DNA from: Aequorivita sp. UBA3180
Lineage (GTDB): Bacteria > Bacteroidota > Bacteroidia > Flavobacteriales > Flavobacteriaceae
Direction of reading: 5' to 3'
DNA: 64,000 nt
Assembly (NCBI GenBank): GCA_002364215.1
Contig: DEXQ01000018.1
Span: forward strand, 330,834-394,833
The number at the start of each line of letters is the position of its first letter. Positions within the stretch are counted from its first letter, which is position 1. Positions 17,386 to 26,431 of the stretch are shown one piece after another. The position numbers were made by a program, and so were the translations under genes. Under the pieces are notes generated by a model. That model did no database searches. It was not told where the DNA came from and saw nothing but the letters and a program-made list of their open reading frames with translations.

Positions 17386-20253
17386 ATGTTTAAAAACACG
17401 TTTAAAATCAGCGTTTTAGCAACGGCTTTAACAACGTTGATTGTCTTTTCCTGTAAAACAAAACAGGAAATAACAACTGAAGATAATGCCAAACTTTCAG
17501 TAGAATTTGAAAAGTACGAACTCGAAAACGGTCTTGATGTAATTCTTCACCAAGACAAAAGCGACCCGATTGTTTCGCTTGCCATTCAATATGGCGTAGG
17601 GTCCAATCGAGAAAAAACAGGTCGTACCGGCTTTGCTCACTTATTTGAGCATATGCTTTTTCAGGAATCTGAAAATGTACCACAGGATCAATTTTTTAAA
17701 ACAATTCAGGACGCTGGGGGTACGCTTAACGGCGGAACCTGGAAAGACGGAACAATTTATTATGAAATAGTTCCAAAAAACGCAATGGAAACCGTGATGT
17801 GGCTGGAAAGCGACCGCATGGGTTTTTTAATAAACACAGTAACCGAATCTGCTTTTTACAACCAGCAAGAAGTAGTTCAAAACGAAAAACGTCAACGAGT
17901 TGACAACAATCCTTATGGACACACAAGTTGGGTGATAGACAAAAACTTATATCCTGAAGGGCATCCATATAATTGGCAGGTAATTGGAGAATTGGAAGAT
18001 CTTCAAAATGCAACCGTGGAAGACGTAAAGGAATTTTACGATCGCTTTTACGGACCAAACAATGCAACTCTGGTTTTAGCAGGTGATTTTGATACTGCCG
18101 AAGCCAAAAAAATGATTGAAAAATATTTTGGTGAAATTAAAAGACGCCAAGAGGTAGAGCCGCTAAAGCCACAATCAGTAACACTTTCAGAAACCAAAAG
18201 GCTTTATCATGAAGATAATTTTGCAACCGCGCCACAACTGAATATGGTTTGGCCCACTTTGGAACAATATACTGAAGATGCTTACGCTTTAGACTTTTTG
18301 GGCGAAATACTTTCCCAGGGAAAGAAGGCGCCATTATATAAAGTCTTGGTGAAAGAAAAAGATTTAACAGCGAGAACAACTGCATACAATAGTTCAAATG
18401 AATTGGCTGGAGACTTTCAAATTTCAATTACGGCAAACAATGGTGTTGACCTAGATTCCATAGAAAGCGGAATTAACGAAGCCTTTGCGCTTTTTGAAAA
18501 AGAAGGTGTTACCGACCGCGACATTGAAAGGATTAAAGCAGGATTGGAGACCCAATTCTACAACGGAATTAGTAGCGTGTTGGGAAAATCATTTCAATTA
18601 GCGCAATATAACGTATTCACTGGTGATCCAGGATTCATCACTCAAGACATAGAAAACATCAAAAAAGTTACAAAGGAAGATGTATTGCGAGTTTACAATA
18701 AATATATAAAAGATAAACCTTACGTGATGACCAGTTTCGTTCCAAAAGGACAACTTGAATTGATTGCAGAAAATTCAGAAAAAGCCAAAGTAGTTGAAGA
18801 GGAAATTAAGGAAAACGTTGCCAAAACAATTGAAGAAACTAATACGGAAATAGCAAAAACCCCCTCTAACTTTGACCGTTCAAAACCACCTGTACAAGGT
18901 ACAGCTCCTGAATTGTCAATTCCCGAAGTTTGGAATGCAAATCTTGAGAATGGATTGAAAGTTTCTGGAATTGAACAGAACGAAATTCCAACCGTGAACT
19001 TCAGTTTGGTGATTGAAGGAGGGCATTTACTCGACGATATGCAAAAGAACGGTGTGGCCAACCTAATGAGCGATATTTTGATGGAAGGTACCGCAAACAA
19101 AACCCCAGAGGAATTGGAGGAAGCCATTGACCTTTTGGGTGCAAGCATTAATATGTACACTACGGATGAATCTATCGTAATTAGAGGAAATACCTTGACG
19201 CGTAATTTCGATAAAACAATGGATTTGGTAACCGAAATCCTTTTGGAACCTCGTTGGGACGAAGAGGAATTGGGACGTATTAAAACCAAAACTATAAATC
19301 AAATTGAACGTTCGGATGCAAATCCAAATGTAGTTGCAAATCGTGTTTACAATAAAATTCTTTATGGGGATGATCATATTTTTAGTTACCCAACAATGGG
19401 TACGGTGGAATCTGTGAAGTCAATAACCATGAACGATTTAAAGGAATATTACAACAAGAATTTTTCGCCTTCCATAAGTTCATTCCAAGTAGTTGGAAAA
19501 ATTGACAAAGACGCGGTTTTGAAAGATTTGAAAGGTTTAGAAGAGCGTTGGGCTGCAAAGGAGGTTGCTATTCCTGAATATCCAGTTGCCAATAATCGGG
19601 ATAAGGCTTCCCTTTACTTTGTAGATATCCCGAATGCCAAGCAATCTGTTATAAACGTAGGCTATATAGCTTTGCCGAAAACAGATAATGACTTTTATCC
19701 TGCGGAAGTAATGAACTATAAGCTGGGCGGTTCCTTTTCAGGAAACGTAAATTTAATTCTGCGTGAGGAAAAAGGATATACCTATGGCGCCCGAACCAAT
19801 TTCAGCGGAAGTAAAATTCCAGGGACATTTACAGCCTCATCAAGCGTTAGAACCAACACCACAGGAGAGTCCGTTCAAATTTTTAGGGATGAAATTTCAA
19901 AATACAAAGAAGGCATTTCTCCCGAAGATCTTGAATTTACGAAGAATGCGCTCATAAAATCAAACGCCCGTCGTTTTGAGACACAGGGTTCACTTTTGGG
20001 AATGTTGCAGGAAATCAACGAATACAACCTTCCGGCAAATTACATTGAAAAGGAAGAAGCCATTGTGAAAAATATGACATTAGAGCAACATAAGGAATTG
20101 GCCAATAAATATTTGGACGCTTCCAAAATGGCTTATTTGGTGGTTGGTGATGCTGCCACGCAGTTTGCGCAGTTTAAGGATATGGGCTTTGACGAAGTGA
20201 AGCTTCTCGACAAAAATGGAGAGGAAGTGAAACTTGAGGATGTGAAAATGTAA
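17386..20253 (+). CDS. M16-family zinc peptidase, lipoprotein, two-domain
   Basis: This 955-aa insulinase/pitrilysin-like peptidase has a lipoprotein signal (Cys23 in IVFSC), so it should be anchored to the outer or inner membrane facing the periplasm. The first M16 domain holds the inverted zinc motif HLFEH at 85-89, with the downstream Glu region NEKRQR. The second half (about 505-930) is a catalytically silent M16 fold without HxxEH but with the usual GGHLLDD and YTYGARTNF segments. The two halves close around peptide substrates, which are probably signal peptides or imported peptides. It is monocistronic. Confidence 0.9.
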   Translation: MFKNTFKISVLATALTTLIVFSCKTKQEITTEDNAKLSVEFEKYELENGLDVILHQDKSDPIVSLAIQYGVGSNREKTGRTGFAHLFEHMLFQESENVPQDQFFKTIQDAGGTLNGGTWKDGTIYYEIVPKNAMETVMWLESDRMGFLINTVTESAFYNQQEVVQNEKRQRVDNNPYGHTSWVIDKNLYPEGHPYNWQVIGELEDLQNATVEDVKEFYDRFYGPNNATLVLAGDFDTAEAKKMIEKYFGEIKRRQEVEPLKPQSVTLSETKRLYHEDNFATAPQLNMVWPTLEQYTEDAYALDFLGEILSQGKKAPLYKVLVKEKDLTARTTAYNSSNELAGDFQISITANNGVDLDSIESGINEAFALFEKEGVTDRDIERIKAGLETQFYNGISSVLGKSFQLAQYNVFTGDPGFITQDIENIKKVTKEDVLRVYNKYIKDKPYVMTSFVPKGQLELIAENSEKAKVVEEEIKENVAKTIEETNTEIAKTPSNFDRSKPPVQGTAPELSIPEVWNANLENGLKVSGIEQNEIPTVNFSLVIEGGHLLDDMQKNGVANLMSDILMEGTANKTPEELEEAIDLLGASINMYTTDESIVIRGNTLTRNFDKTMDLVTEILLEPRWDEEELGRIKTKTINQIERSDANPNVVANRVYNKILYGDDHIFSYPTMGTVESVKSITMNDLKEYYNKNFSPSISSFQVVGKIDKDAVLKDLKGLEERWAAKEVAIPEYPVANNRDKASLYFVDIPNAKQSVINVGYIALPKTDNDFYPAEVMNYKLGGSFSGNVNLILREEKGYTYGARTNFSGSKIPGTFTASSSVRTNTTGESVQIFRDEISKYKEGISPEDLEFTKNALIKSNARRFETQGSLLGMLQEINEYNLPANYIEKEEAIVKNMTLEQHKELANKYLDASKMAYLVVGDAATQFAQFKDMGFDEVKLLDKNGEEVKLEDVKM

Positions 20254-20277
20254 TAGTTAGTATTAGAAATTTATTTG

Positions 20278-20325
20278 CCACGAATTCACGAATCAAAATT
20301 TATTTGTGAATTTGTGGTTTTTTAT
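20278..20325 (+). terminator. Long hairpin after the M16 gene
   Basis: CCACGAATTCACGAAT (20278-20293) pairs with ATTTGTGAATTTGTGG (20302-20317) through 16 positions with two G-U pairs in the RNA, followed by TTTTTTAT. It is likely the M16 gene terminator. Confidence 0.7.
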
Positions 20326-20412
20326 TTTTTTATCTTTATCTAAATTCTTCACTTTTATGAAATGCCCTTTAAAAATTGCAATTCCACCTAAGATGGATAA
20401 TTGGGTCATTCC

Positions 20413-20435
20413 ACCTGCCTGCCTGCAAGGCAGGT
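20413..20435. repeat. Short GC-rich inverted repeat
   Basis: ACCTGCCT and AGGCAGGT flank a 7-nt loop. The block is GC-rich in an A/T-rich gap, like dispersed palindromic elements I recall in Flavobacteriia genomes. It lies just before the DUF2891 start and could form a 5' UTR hairpin. Confidence 0.45.
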
Positions 20436-20463
20436 CTTCCACTTTATCAAATATTTTATAAAG

Positions 20464-21606
20464 ATGAAAAACTACTGCCTTATTTTTTTCTTCGGAATTT
20501 TTCTATTTGGTTGTAAAGACAAAAAAGAAAACACAGAGATTTCCAAAAAGGAGGAAACTTACATACAAACGTTTCCCGAACCAACCTTTACATTAGCTGA
20601 AGCCAATAAACTTATTGAGCTTCCACTGCATTGCGTAGGCACAAAATATCCTTATAAGCCGGGCGAAACTTTGGAAAGTAAAGCAGATTTGGTGGAACCG
20701 ATTGCTGTACATCCTATCTTTTACGGATGTTTTGACTGGCACAGCGCCGTCCATGGCTATTGGTCTATGGTTACATTACTGAAACAATTTCCAGAAATGG
20801 AAAAGGCAGAAGAAGTCAGAAAATTGCTGAAAGAAAAAATCACGGCCGAAAATGTGGCGACCGAGCTTGCCTTTTTTGAAAAACCCATCAATAAATCCTT
20901 TGAAAGAACCTACGGTTGGGCTTGGCTCCTAAAACTTTCCGAAGAATTACACAAGTGGGACGACCCAATGGCGAAGGATTTGGAACAAAACCTGAAACCA
21001 TTGGCAGATATTATTGTGCTTCGTTACAAAGAATTTCTTCCAAAACTGAATTACCCAATCCGAGTGGGCGAGCATACCAATACAGCCTTTGGATTGACTT
21101 TCGCTTATGACTACGCTGAAACGATGGGCGATTTGGAATTAAAACAATTAATTGAAAAGCGCGCCCGAGATTTTTATATGAATGATGAAAACTGTCCTAT
21201 TAATTGGGAACCCAGCGGCTATGATTTTCTTTCGCCTTGTTTGGAAGAAATTGACATCATGCGCCGCGTACTATCACCAAAGGCAAAATATTCCGATGGG
21301 GAAGAGTTTATAAAATGGTTGGACAAATTTATGCCTCAACTTGCTGATAAAAACTATCATTTAAAAGTAGGGGAGGTAAGCGACCGTACTGATGGCAAAT
21401 TAGTGCATTTGGACGGCCTGAACTTTAGTAGGGCTTGGGTTTTTTATGGTTTGGCAAAACGGTACCCGAAATACAAACATCTTGAAAATTTGGCCAATGA
21501 ACACGTGGCGTATTCCTATCCAAACTTAGTGGGTGATAGTTACGAAGGCGGCCACTGGCTGGGCAGTTTCGCTATTTATGCATTAAATACGCTACACGGA
21601 AAATAG
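20464..21606 (+). CDS. DUF2891 family lipoprotein
   Basis: This 380-aa protein has a lipoprotein signal peptide (lipobox LFGC, Cys17). I chose Met at 20464 because it gives a proper signal peptide; an upstream TTG extension to 20401 reads through a palindromic repeat and is not protein-like. The mature part matches DUF2891 in conserved blocks: HPIFYGCFDWHSAVHGYWSM, GWAWLLKLSEEL, REGE-like VGEHTNTAFGLTFAYDYAE, PSGYDFLSPCLEEIDIM and GLNFSRAW. It is predicted to form an alpha/alpha barrel like glycoside processing enzymes, but activity is unknown. Its stop is only 1 nt from the stop of the convergent eCIS ATPase gene. Confidence 0.85.
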   Translation: MKNYCLIFFFGIFLFGCKDKKENTEISKKEETYIQTFPEPTFTLAEANKLIELPLHCVGTKYPYKPGETLESKADLVEPIAVHPIFYGCFDWHSAVHGYWSMVTLLKQFPEMEKAEEVRKLLKEKITAENVATELAFFEKPINKSFERTYGWAWLLKLSEELHKWDDPMAKDLEQNLKPLADIIVLRYKEFLPKLNYPIRVGEHTNTAFGLTFAYDYAETMGDLELKQLIEKRARDFYMNDENCPINWEPSGYDFLSPCLEEIDIMRRVLSPKAKYSDGEEFIKWLDKFMPQLADKNYHLKVGEVSDRTDGKLVHLDGLNFSRAWVFYGLAKRYPKYKHLENLANEHVAYSYPNLVGDSYEGGHWLGSFAIYALNTLHGK

Positions 21607-21607
21607 G

Positions 21608-22936
21608 CTAATGTGTGCGGTTTTCCTTTAAAAACTCACGTCTAATTCCCTGTTGTAAAATTTTAATTGAAAGTGTTTCAGATTTTTCACTTAAAACCTG
21701 CAGGCAGCAAAATTGGATGATGTTTAAAATATTGGAGCCCGTGAGTTCGTATTTTTTTGAAATTTCTTCCCAATCAATTTCTTTTGAAATTTTCAGTTTT
21801 TCGGGAAGATTTGTTTTCCAAATAACAGCCCGTTCCTTTGCACCGGGCATTTCGAAAGCGATAATAGATTGAAACCTGCGCGTAAAAGCTTCGTCAATAT
21901 TATCCCGAAAATTGGAAGCCAAAATAATTAATCCGTGATGCGATTCCACGCGTTGCAGTAAATAGCTAACCTCTTGGTTTGCATATTTATCGTGGGCATC
22001 TCTAACATTTGTTCGTTTTCCGAAAATAGCATCGGCCTCGTCAAAAAACAAAATCCAGTCTTTATGCGCGGCCTTATTGAAAAGGTTTGAAAGGTTTTTT
22101 TCGGTCTCGCCTATGTATTTGGAAACCACTGTTGAAAGATCGATTCTATAAACGGGTTTGTGGGTGTATTTTCCCAAAAGGCTTGCGGTCAGTGTTTTTC
22201 CCGTACCCGCTGGTCCATGGAAAAGCACTCGGTAACCTGCTTTCAAGCGTTTCTCCATTCCCCAATTTTTGAAAAGATGGTCGTTGTGTTGCAACCAAAA
22301 TTCAAGCTCCTTTATTTGCTGCAAGGTTTTTTCGCTTAAAATCAAATCATCCCACTCCAATTGGGTTTCAAGTTTTTCCGCCGGAAATTGGGTGCTCAAT
22401 TTTGGTGGCGGCACCTCTCCCGTGGTGAGCTTGTGTATAATTTCTGGGAAAAGCACTAATTTTCCGCTCATCATAGGTTCTCCCGAAGGTACATTTTCGA
22501 GGTAAAGCACATCTTTTTTGTTGAAGAAATGTGCTTCCGAAAAGTAGTCCATGCACTCCATTCTTTTTGTGAAATCTGAGCCTCCCAAAATAAATTGAAC
22601 GGTTTCGCCTGTGGGAAGAATGCCGCGGTGATTTTGCCCTTTTACACCGCCAAACTCAACAAAATCGGTCCCTTTTGGGAATTCCTTTGAAACCACATCG
22701 AGCAAAATTGACGGATAAATGGAAGGTGCGAGGGCCAAAAGAAGAACTAATGCTTCCGCTTGTGAAAGGTTTTCTTCTTTTAAAAATTCACCCAATTTTG
22801 ATTTCCCTAGTTTTTTTGAATCCAGACTAGGTGCTTGCGTCCCAAAATCTGAGCTGGGATTTTTTATTCGCCACGAAATGACCGCTTCCAAAAAGTTGAA
22901 AATTTTAGTTAGCTCAATTTCAGATGTATCTTTCAT
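21608..22936 (-). CDS. eCIS AAA+ ATPase (Afp15/Pvc15-like)
   Basis: This 442-aa protein has an N-terminal eCIS-ATPase region and an AAA+ domain with Walker A GPAGTGKT at 241-248, Walker B ILFFDEAD at 295-302 and arginine-finger region FTRRFQ near 351-356. In Afp and PVC systems the orthologous ATPase is needed for particle assembly or cargo loading but is not part of the finished particle. It is the last gene of the cluster here, separated from the tape measure by four accessory genes, whereas in Afp and PVC it sits close to the tape measure gene. Spacing to the upstream patatin-like gene is 16 nt. Confidence 0.88.
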   Translation of the reverse strand: MKDTSEIELTKIFNFLEAVISWRIKNPSSDFGTQAPSLDSKKLGKSKLGEFLKEENLSQAEALVLLLALAPSIYPSILLDVVSKEFPKGTDFVEFGGVKGQNHRGILPTGETVQFILGGSDFTKRMECMDYFSEAHFFNKKDVLYLENVPSGEPMMSGKLVLFPEIIHKLTTGEVPPPKLSTQFPAEKLETQLEWDDLILSEKTLQQIKELEFWLQHNDHLFKNWGMEKRLKAGYRVLFHGPAGTGKTLTASLLGKYTHKPVYRIDLSTVVSKYIGETEKNLSNLFNKAAHKDWILFFDEADAIFGKRTNVRDAHDKYANQEVSYLLQRVESHHGLIILASNFRDNIDEAFTRRFQSIIAFEMPGAKERAVIWKTNLPEKLKISKEIDWEEISKKYELTGSNILNIIQFCCLQVLSEKSETLSIKILQQGIRREFLKENRTH

Positions 22937-22952
22937 CTATATTTTATATTAT

Positions 22953-25526
22953 TTAAAAAGCGATTTCCGGATTTTTGTTTTTTTCCATGGTTTTTGTATT
23001 GATTATTTTTTCAATTTCTGAAAATTGCTCTTCCAACAAAGGATGTTTTAAAATGGCATCGATATAATTTAAGCTGCTTATACTTAAATGCCGCGAAAGG
23101 GTAGGTTCGTAAAATTCCCAAGGGTCAAAAAAGGATTTGTTTGGTTTTTCGGTCAAGGAAAGTATCAAATTGTTTTCCTTTTCGAGAAAAACTTCAAGTT
23201 TTTTGCGGGTTTTCGAATTTGTAATCGTGCCCTTAAAAAATGCTTCCACATCATCAATGGAGACTTTGTGCGGCATAAAAATTTTGAAATAACGCAATTT
23301 TCCATCGGCGGCTTCTTCCCAATTGGTCAAATAATCACTGAGGTAGTTGGGGATTTTATCAAGATTGAGCCCCGTTTCCAAATCGACGATTATGTTATCC
23401 GATTCGTTTTCGTTTTTGTGGATGTGAAGGATTTTGTTTTCTTTTTTGAATTTTTCAACCAAATAATTCACATACAGACTTTTGCTGTTTATAATTTCAA
23501 CATAAGCAATCTGTTTGTCGCCCAAAACCTGATTGCGAAGTAAATAATGGTGCAAATCCAAACATCCCAAAAGTCCGCTATTGTCAATCGCCCCCGCATC
23601 GATAAAATGGCCGTGCCCCTTTATTTTTGCGGCCGGACTGAAAATAGGGAAACGGTTGGTAGTGGAAACCGCTTGGTAAAAAGGAATGGTTTTATTGCCC
23701 GCCAAATCGGCCAGATTTTCTGCATAGGGAAAAATTGCGTTGAAATCTCTTTGTCTCACAGACCACAGAATGCCACGGTTTCCTTTTTGGCCGGCGGTAT
23801 TCATAATGAGCGACGGAAAGTAGCCGCCTTTTAGGAAAGCTTCTTTCCAATAATCGCGAAAAGAAACTTTGGAAAGATGTTTTGAAGGCGTGTTTTGGAT
23901 GTTGTTTTGATATTTCACCATTGCGTAATAAGGACGGTCGCGTAAGCCGATACGCTGGCTAAAGGGCCACAGCTTTCGATAGGTATCCAGCCCGAACGTT
24001 AGCGTTAAATCCAGTGAGGTATAATTTTGTTTTGCGAGGGAATCTATCTTTTTTTTGATGCGAAGCGTATCCAAAGCATCTTCCTTGAAAAGCCCCGTAT
24101 AGAGCGCCAAACCTAACGAACCGCCCGAAGCGCCCGAAAAGGCGATGCTTTGTTTCAACAGTTTTCCTTCTGTATTTGTTTGTAATTTGTTCAGCACATT
24201 AAGTGTCCAAACGTTTGCTTTTAACCCGCCGCCGTGTGAAGCTATAAAGAAAAGTGTGTTGTCCTTTTTTGCTTTTAGACTATCCAAAAATACTGCTTCG
24301 GGTATTTCAGTCTTTGTGTTTTCAACTAAATCCAGTTCGTGGGTAGTGACTTCGGTATTGGTACAATTTGTAATAATTATGAGAACAATCAATATCAGGT
24401 TAATTGCCAAAAATGCACGATAACTTTTGGTGTTCAGCAATTGTTTTTTTCTGGCAACAAAAAAGTACTTACCCAGACTTGCCAATACAAAATAGTAAAA
24501 GTAGAAGAAGGCGAGCAAAATGGGAACGCCATTCATCAGCGGCCATCCCAAAATGCTGGCCATTGTGAGTACAAAAAGAAAAATTGCGGCCACTAAAAAG
24601 TTCAAATAAAACATTAACAGATAGTTCTCGGATTTTTCCAAAAAGTGGATTTTTTCAAAAAATATCCGTACGGGAAGATATTTGGCGCTAGTTAACGTAT
24701 CTAAAATCAAACTGAATTTGGAGCGCAACAATCTGAAAAAAATGTAATTGAACATAAAGGCATAGCTGGTCAACAGCAGCATTATAAACCCTCCCGGGCT
24801 GAAATTGCCCCAAGTAAGCGTATTTATGAGCAGAACAACGCACAGGATAGCAATGATTAGGTACCAAAGGGCCAATTTTCGGTAGAATTTTATTAGCTTA
24901 TCAGGAAGTTCTTCGGTGGTTTTTTCACTTTCGTACCTGGTGATTTTTTCCTTCAAATAGATATAAAGTACAAAAGGGACGAGAAGCAGCACATAAATAA
25001 TAATCTTCACCTTATCAAAAGGGAAATCCTCAAAAATGAAGTTTGGCTTAAAACTGCTGATGATGAAGTGTATCCAAACAATGTGTATCAAAATGCCAGT
25101 GGAATAGCGAAAATAATTGGCCCAGTTATCGGGTTTGTAACCTGAGCTCTTATCTGTGGTAAAAGTATAGACCGTAAATTTTTTAAAAATCCACCAGTTT
25201 AAAGGGTGCTTTGCGTGCCAGTTTGTATAATCGCCACTGTTGTTGAGATCAGCTGCATAATAGGTATAAATAGGGTAGTGGGAAAGCGCAACAGCCAGCC
25301 CGTTAATGAAAAAGAATGCCAAAAACAGGGAAACCCATTTGGTCTCTATCAAATCGACCATCATAGTGAAGGCCTGATCCATTTGGGTTAACAACAAAAG
25401 AATGATCAATATGACCAAAAGGCTTAAAATAGAAGACTTAAAAAAATTTTTGAAAGATTTGAAAAGATGATGCACAACATCAATCAGCTTTGTAATCCAC
25501 GATTTTTTTTCTTCAGTTTCTTTCAT
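22953..25526 (-). CDS. Polytopic membrane protein with patatin-like phospholipase domain
   Basis: This 857-aa protein has an N-terminal half (about 30-390) with seven to ten hydrophobic membrane segments and a C-terminal half with a patatin-like hydrolase. Visible lipase motifs are the oxyanion loop HGGGLKAN at 431-438, the nucleophile elbow GASGG with Ser467, and IDAGAIDNSG with the likely catalytic Asp643 (DAG in place of the usual DGG/DGA). The family cleaves acyl esters of phospholipids. Its position between the eCIS ATPase and a peptidoglycan hydrolase suggests a membrane-lysis, cargo or immunity role; this is inference. It follows the hydrolase gene by 69 nt. Confidence 0.78.
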   Translation of the reverse strand: MKETEEKKSWITKLIDVVHHLFKSFKNFFKSSILSLLVILIILLLLTQMDQAFTMMVDLIETKWVSLFLAFFFINGLAVALSHYPIYTYYAADLNNSGDYTNWHAKHPLNWWIFKKFTVYTFTTDKSSGYKPDNWANYFRYSTGILIHIVWIHFIISSFKPNFIFEDFPFDKVKIIIYVLLLVPFVLYIYLKEKITRYESEKTTEELPDKLIKFYRKLALWYLIIAILCVVLLINTLTWGNFSPGGFIMLLLTSYAFMFNYIFFRLLRSKFSLILDTLTSAKYLPVRIFFEKIHFLEKSENYLLMFYLNFLVAAIFLFVLTMASILGWPLMNGVPILLAFFYFYYFVLASLGKYFFVARKKQLLNTKSYRAFLAINLILIVLIIITNCTNTEVTTHELDLVENTKTEIPEAVFLDSLKAKKDNTLFFIASHGGGLKANVWTLNVLNKLQTNTEGKLLKQSIAFSGASGGSLGLALYTGLFKEDALDTLRIKKKIDSLAKQNYTSLDLTLTFGLDTYRKLWPFSQRIGLRDRPYYAMVKYQNNIQNTPSKHLSKVSFRDYWKEAFLKGGYFPSLIMNTAGQKGNRGILWSVRQRDFNAIFPYAENLADLAGNKTIPFYQAVSTTNRFPIFSPAAKIKGHGHFIDAGAIDNSGLLGCLDLHHYLLRNQVLGDKQIAYVEIINSKSLYVNYLVEKFKKENKILHIHKNENESDNIIVDLETGLNLDKIPNYLSDYLTNWEEAADGKLRYFKIFMPHKVSIDDVEAFFKGTITNSKTRKKLEVFLEKENNLILSLTEKPNKSFFDPWEFYEPTLSRHLSISSLNYIDAILKHPLLEEQFSEIEKIINTKTMEKNKNPEIAF

Positions 25527-25595
25527 TGAAAAAAGATATAAGCTTCTAATTTAAAGATAATTATCTAGAAAAATTTCTTTTGAAATAATAATAAA

Positions 25596-26411
25596 CTATA
25601 CCAATGGCTCGATCGAGAAAACATCCAGTTTCGATTTTCTGAAATTTCGGGTTCTTTTTAAAACCGCAATCCCGTTTCGGGAGCCCGCTTGGTTGGTATT
25701 TCCCTCAATGGTCTCAATCACGTCGTTGCCCACGGAAATGATAATACCTGTATGCGTCCAATCATATCTAGATTTTTGCAAAAGGAAAAAATCACCCGGT
25801 TTCATCACCGAAGGATTGTTGCGAACCGTTTGGTAACGCGTCAACAACCCTTTGCTCAAACCTGTCGTCCCAACGGTATCGCAACTGTAAGTAAGCGGCA
25901 TTAAGCTGCGGAAATCCTTCCCGAGCGCGCTGGCGGCTTGGTCTAAAATTGTTTGTGCAAAGCCCATGCACCAGTACCAAGGCGAACCGTCATGGCCGTC
26001 CATATACGCCCGAACCCACGGGCCACTGTTGGATTGTCCTTTTATTTCGAGCTCGAAAGGAGCGTTCCTTAAATGATTTTCAGCCGCTTCCACCATTGCA
26101 TTTCTTAGCGTGATTGACTGCAATGGTCTTTCAAATGCATCTTTCATGCCTTCGCAGAGTTTTTCAAAAAGTTGTGGGGTAACTATCCCGGTCTGGCTGC
26201 TTTTTGTTGCCTTTTGAAAATTTTTGACCGCTTTTTCGGTTGCTGGGCCAAAATCGCCGTCAATTCCGGTTACAGTACCACTTTCGGGGTTTTGAATGGC
26301 ATAGAGTGAAAGCCAAGACTGTATTTTCATCACATCTTTTTTAGTATTGTCGCCGTGTCTTTTTTGGGTCTCGTTAATGGTCAGCTCTTTTAGATATTTG
26401 TCTTTTTTCAT
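25596..26411 (-). CDS. Peptidoglycan-binding domain plus CHAP/NlpC-type cysteine hydrolase
   Basis: This 271-aa protein has a peptidoglycan-binding_1 domain at about 25-85 (GDFGPATEKAVKNFQKA) followed by a cysteine amidase/endopeptidase-like domain at about 100-271, with catalytic candidates Cys148 (WYWCMGFAQ) and His220 (DWTHTGIII) and a following ETIEGNTN segment. No signal peptide is visible. I chose Met at 26411 because the longer frame would overlap the previous gene and add a non-family leader. Within an eCIS cluster such an enzyme could release particles by cell lysis or be a cargo. Related lysozyme-type genes occur in other eCIS loci, but this exact combination is not one I can name. 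Confidence 0.78.
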   Translation of the reverse strand: MKKDKYLKELTINETQKRHGDNTKKDVMKIQSWLSLYAIQNPESGTVTGIDGDFGPATEKAVKNFQKATKSSQTGIVTPQLFEKLCEGMKDAFERPLQSITLRNAMVEAAENHLRNAPFELEIKGQSNSGPWVRAYMDGHDGSPWYWCMGFAQTILDQAASALGKDFRSLMPLTYSCDTVGTTGLSKGLLTRYQTVRNNPSVMKPGDFFLLQKSRYDWTHTGIIISVGNDVIETIEGNTNQAGSRNGIAVLKRTRNFRKSKLDVFSIEPLV

Positions 26412-26431
26412 GATTTCATCTGTTAAATTGT

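Noticed and set aside
20401..20463. N-terminal extension of DUF2891 from a TTG
   Set aside because: It translates a palindromic repeat and hides the lipoprotein signal that begins at 20464.
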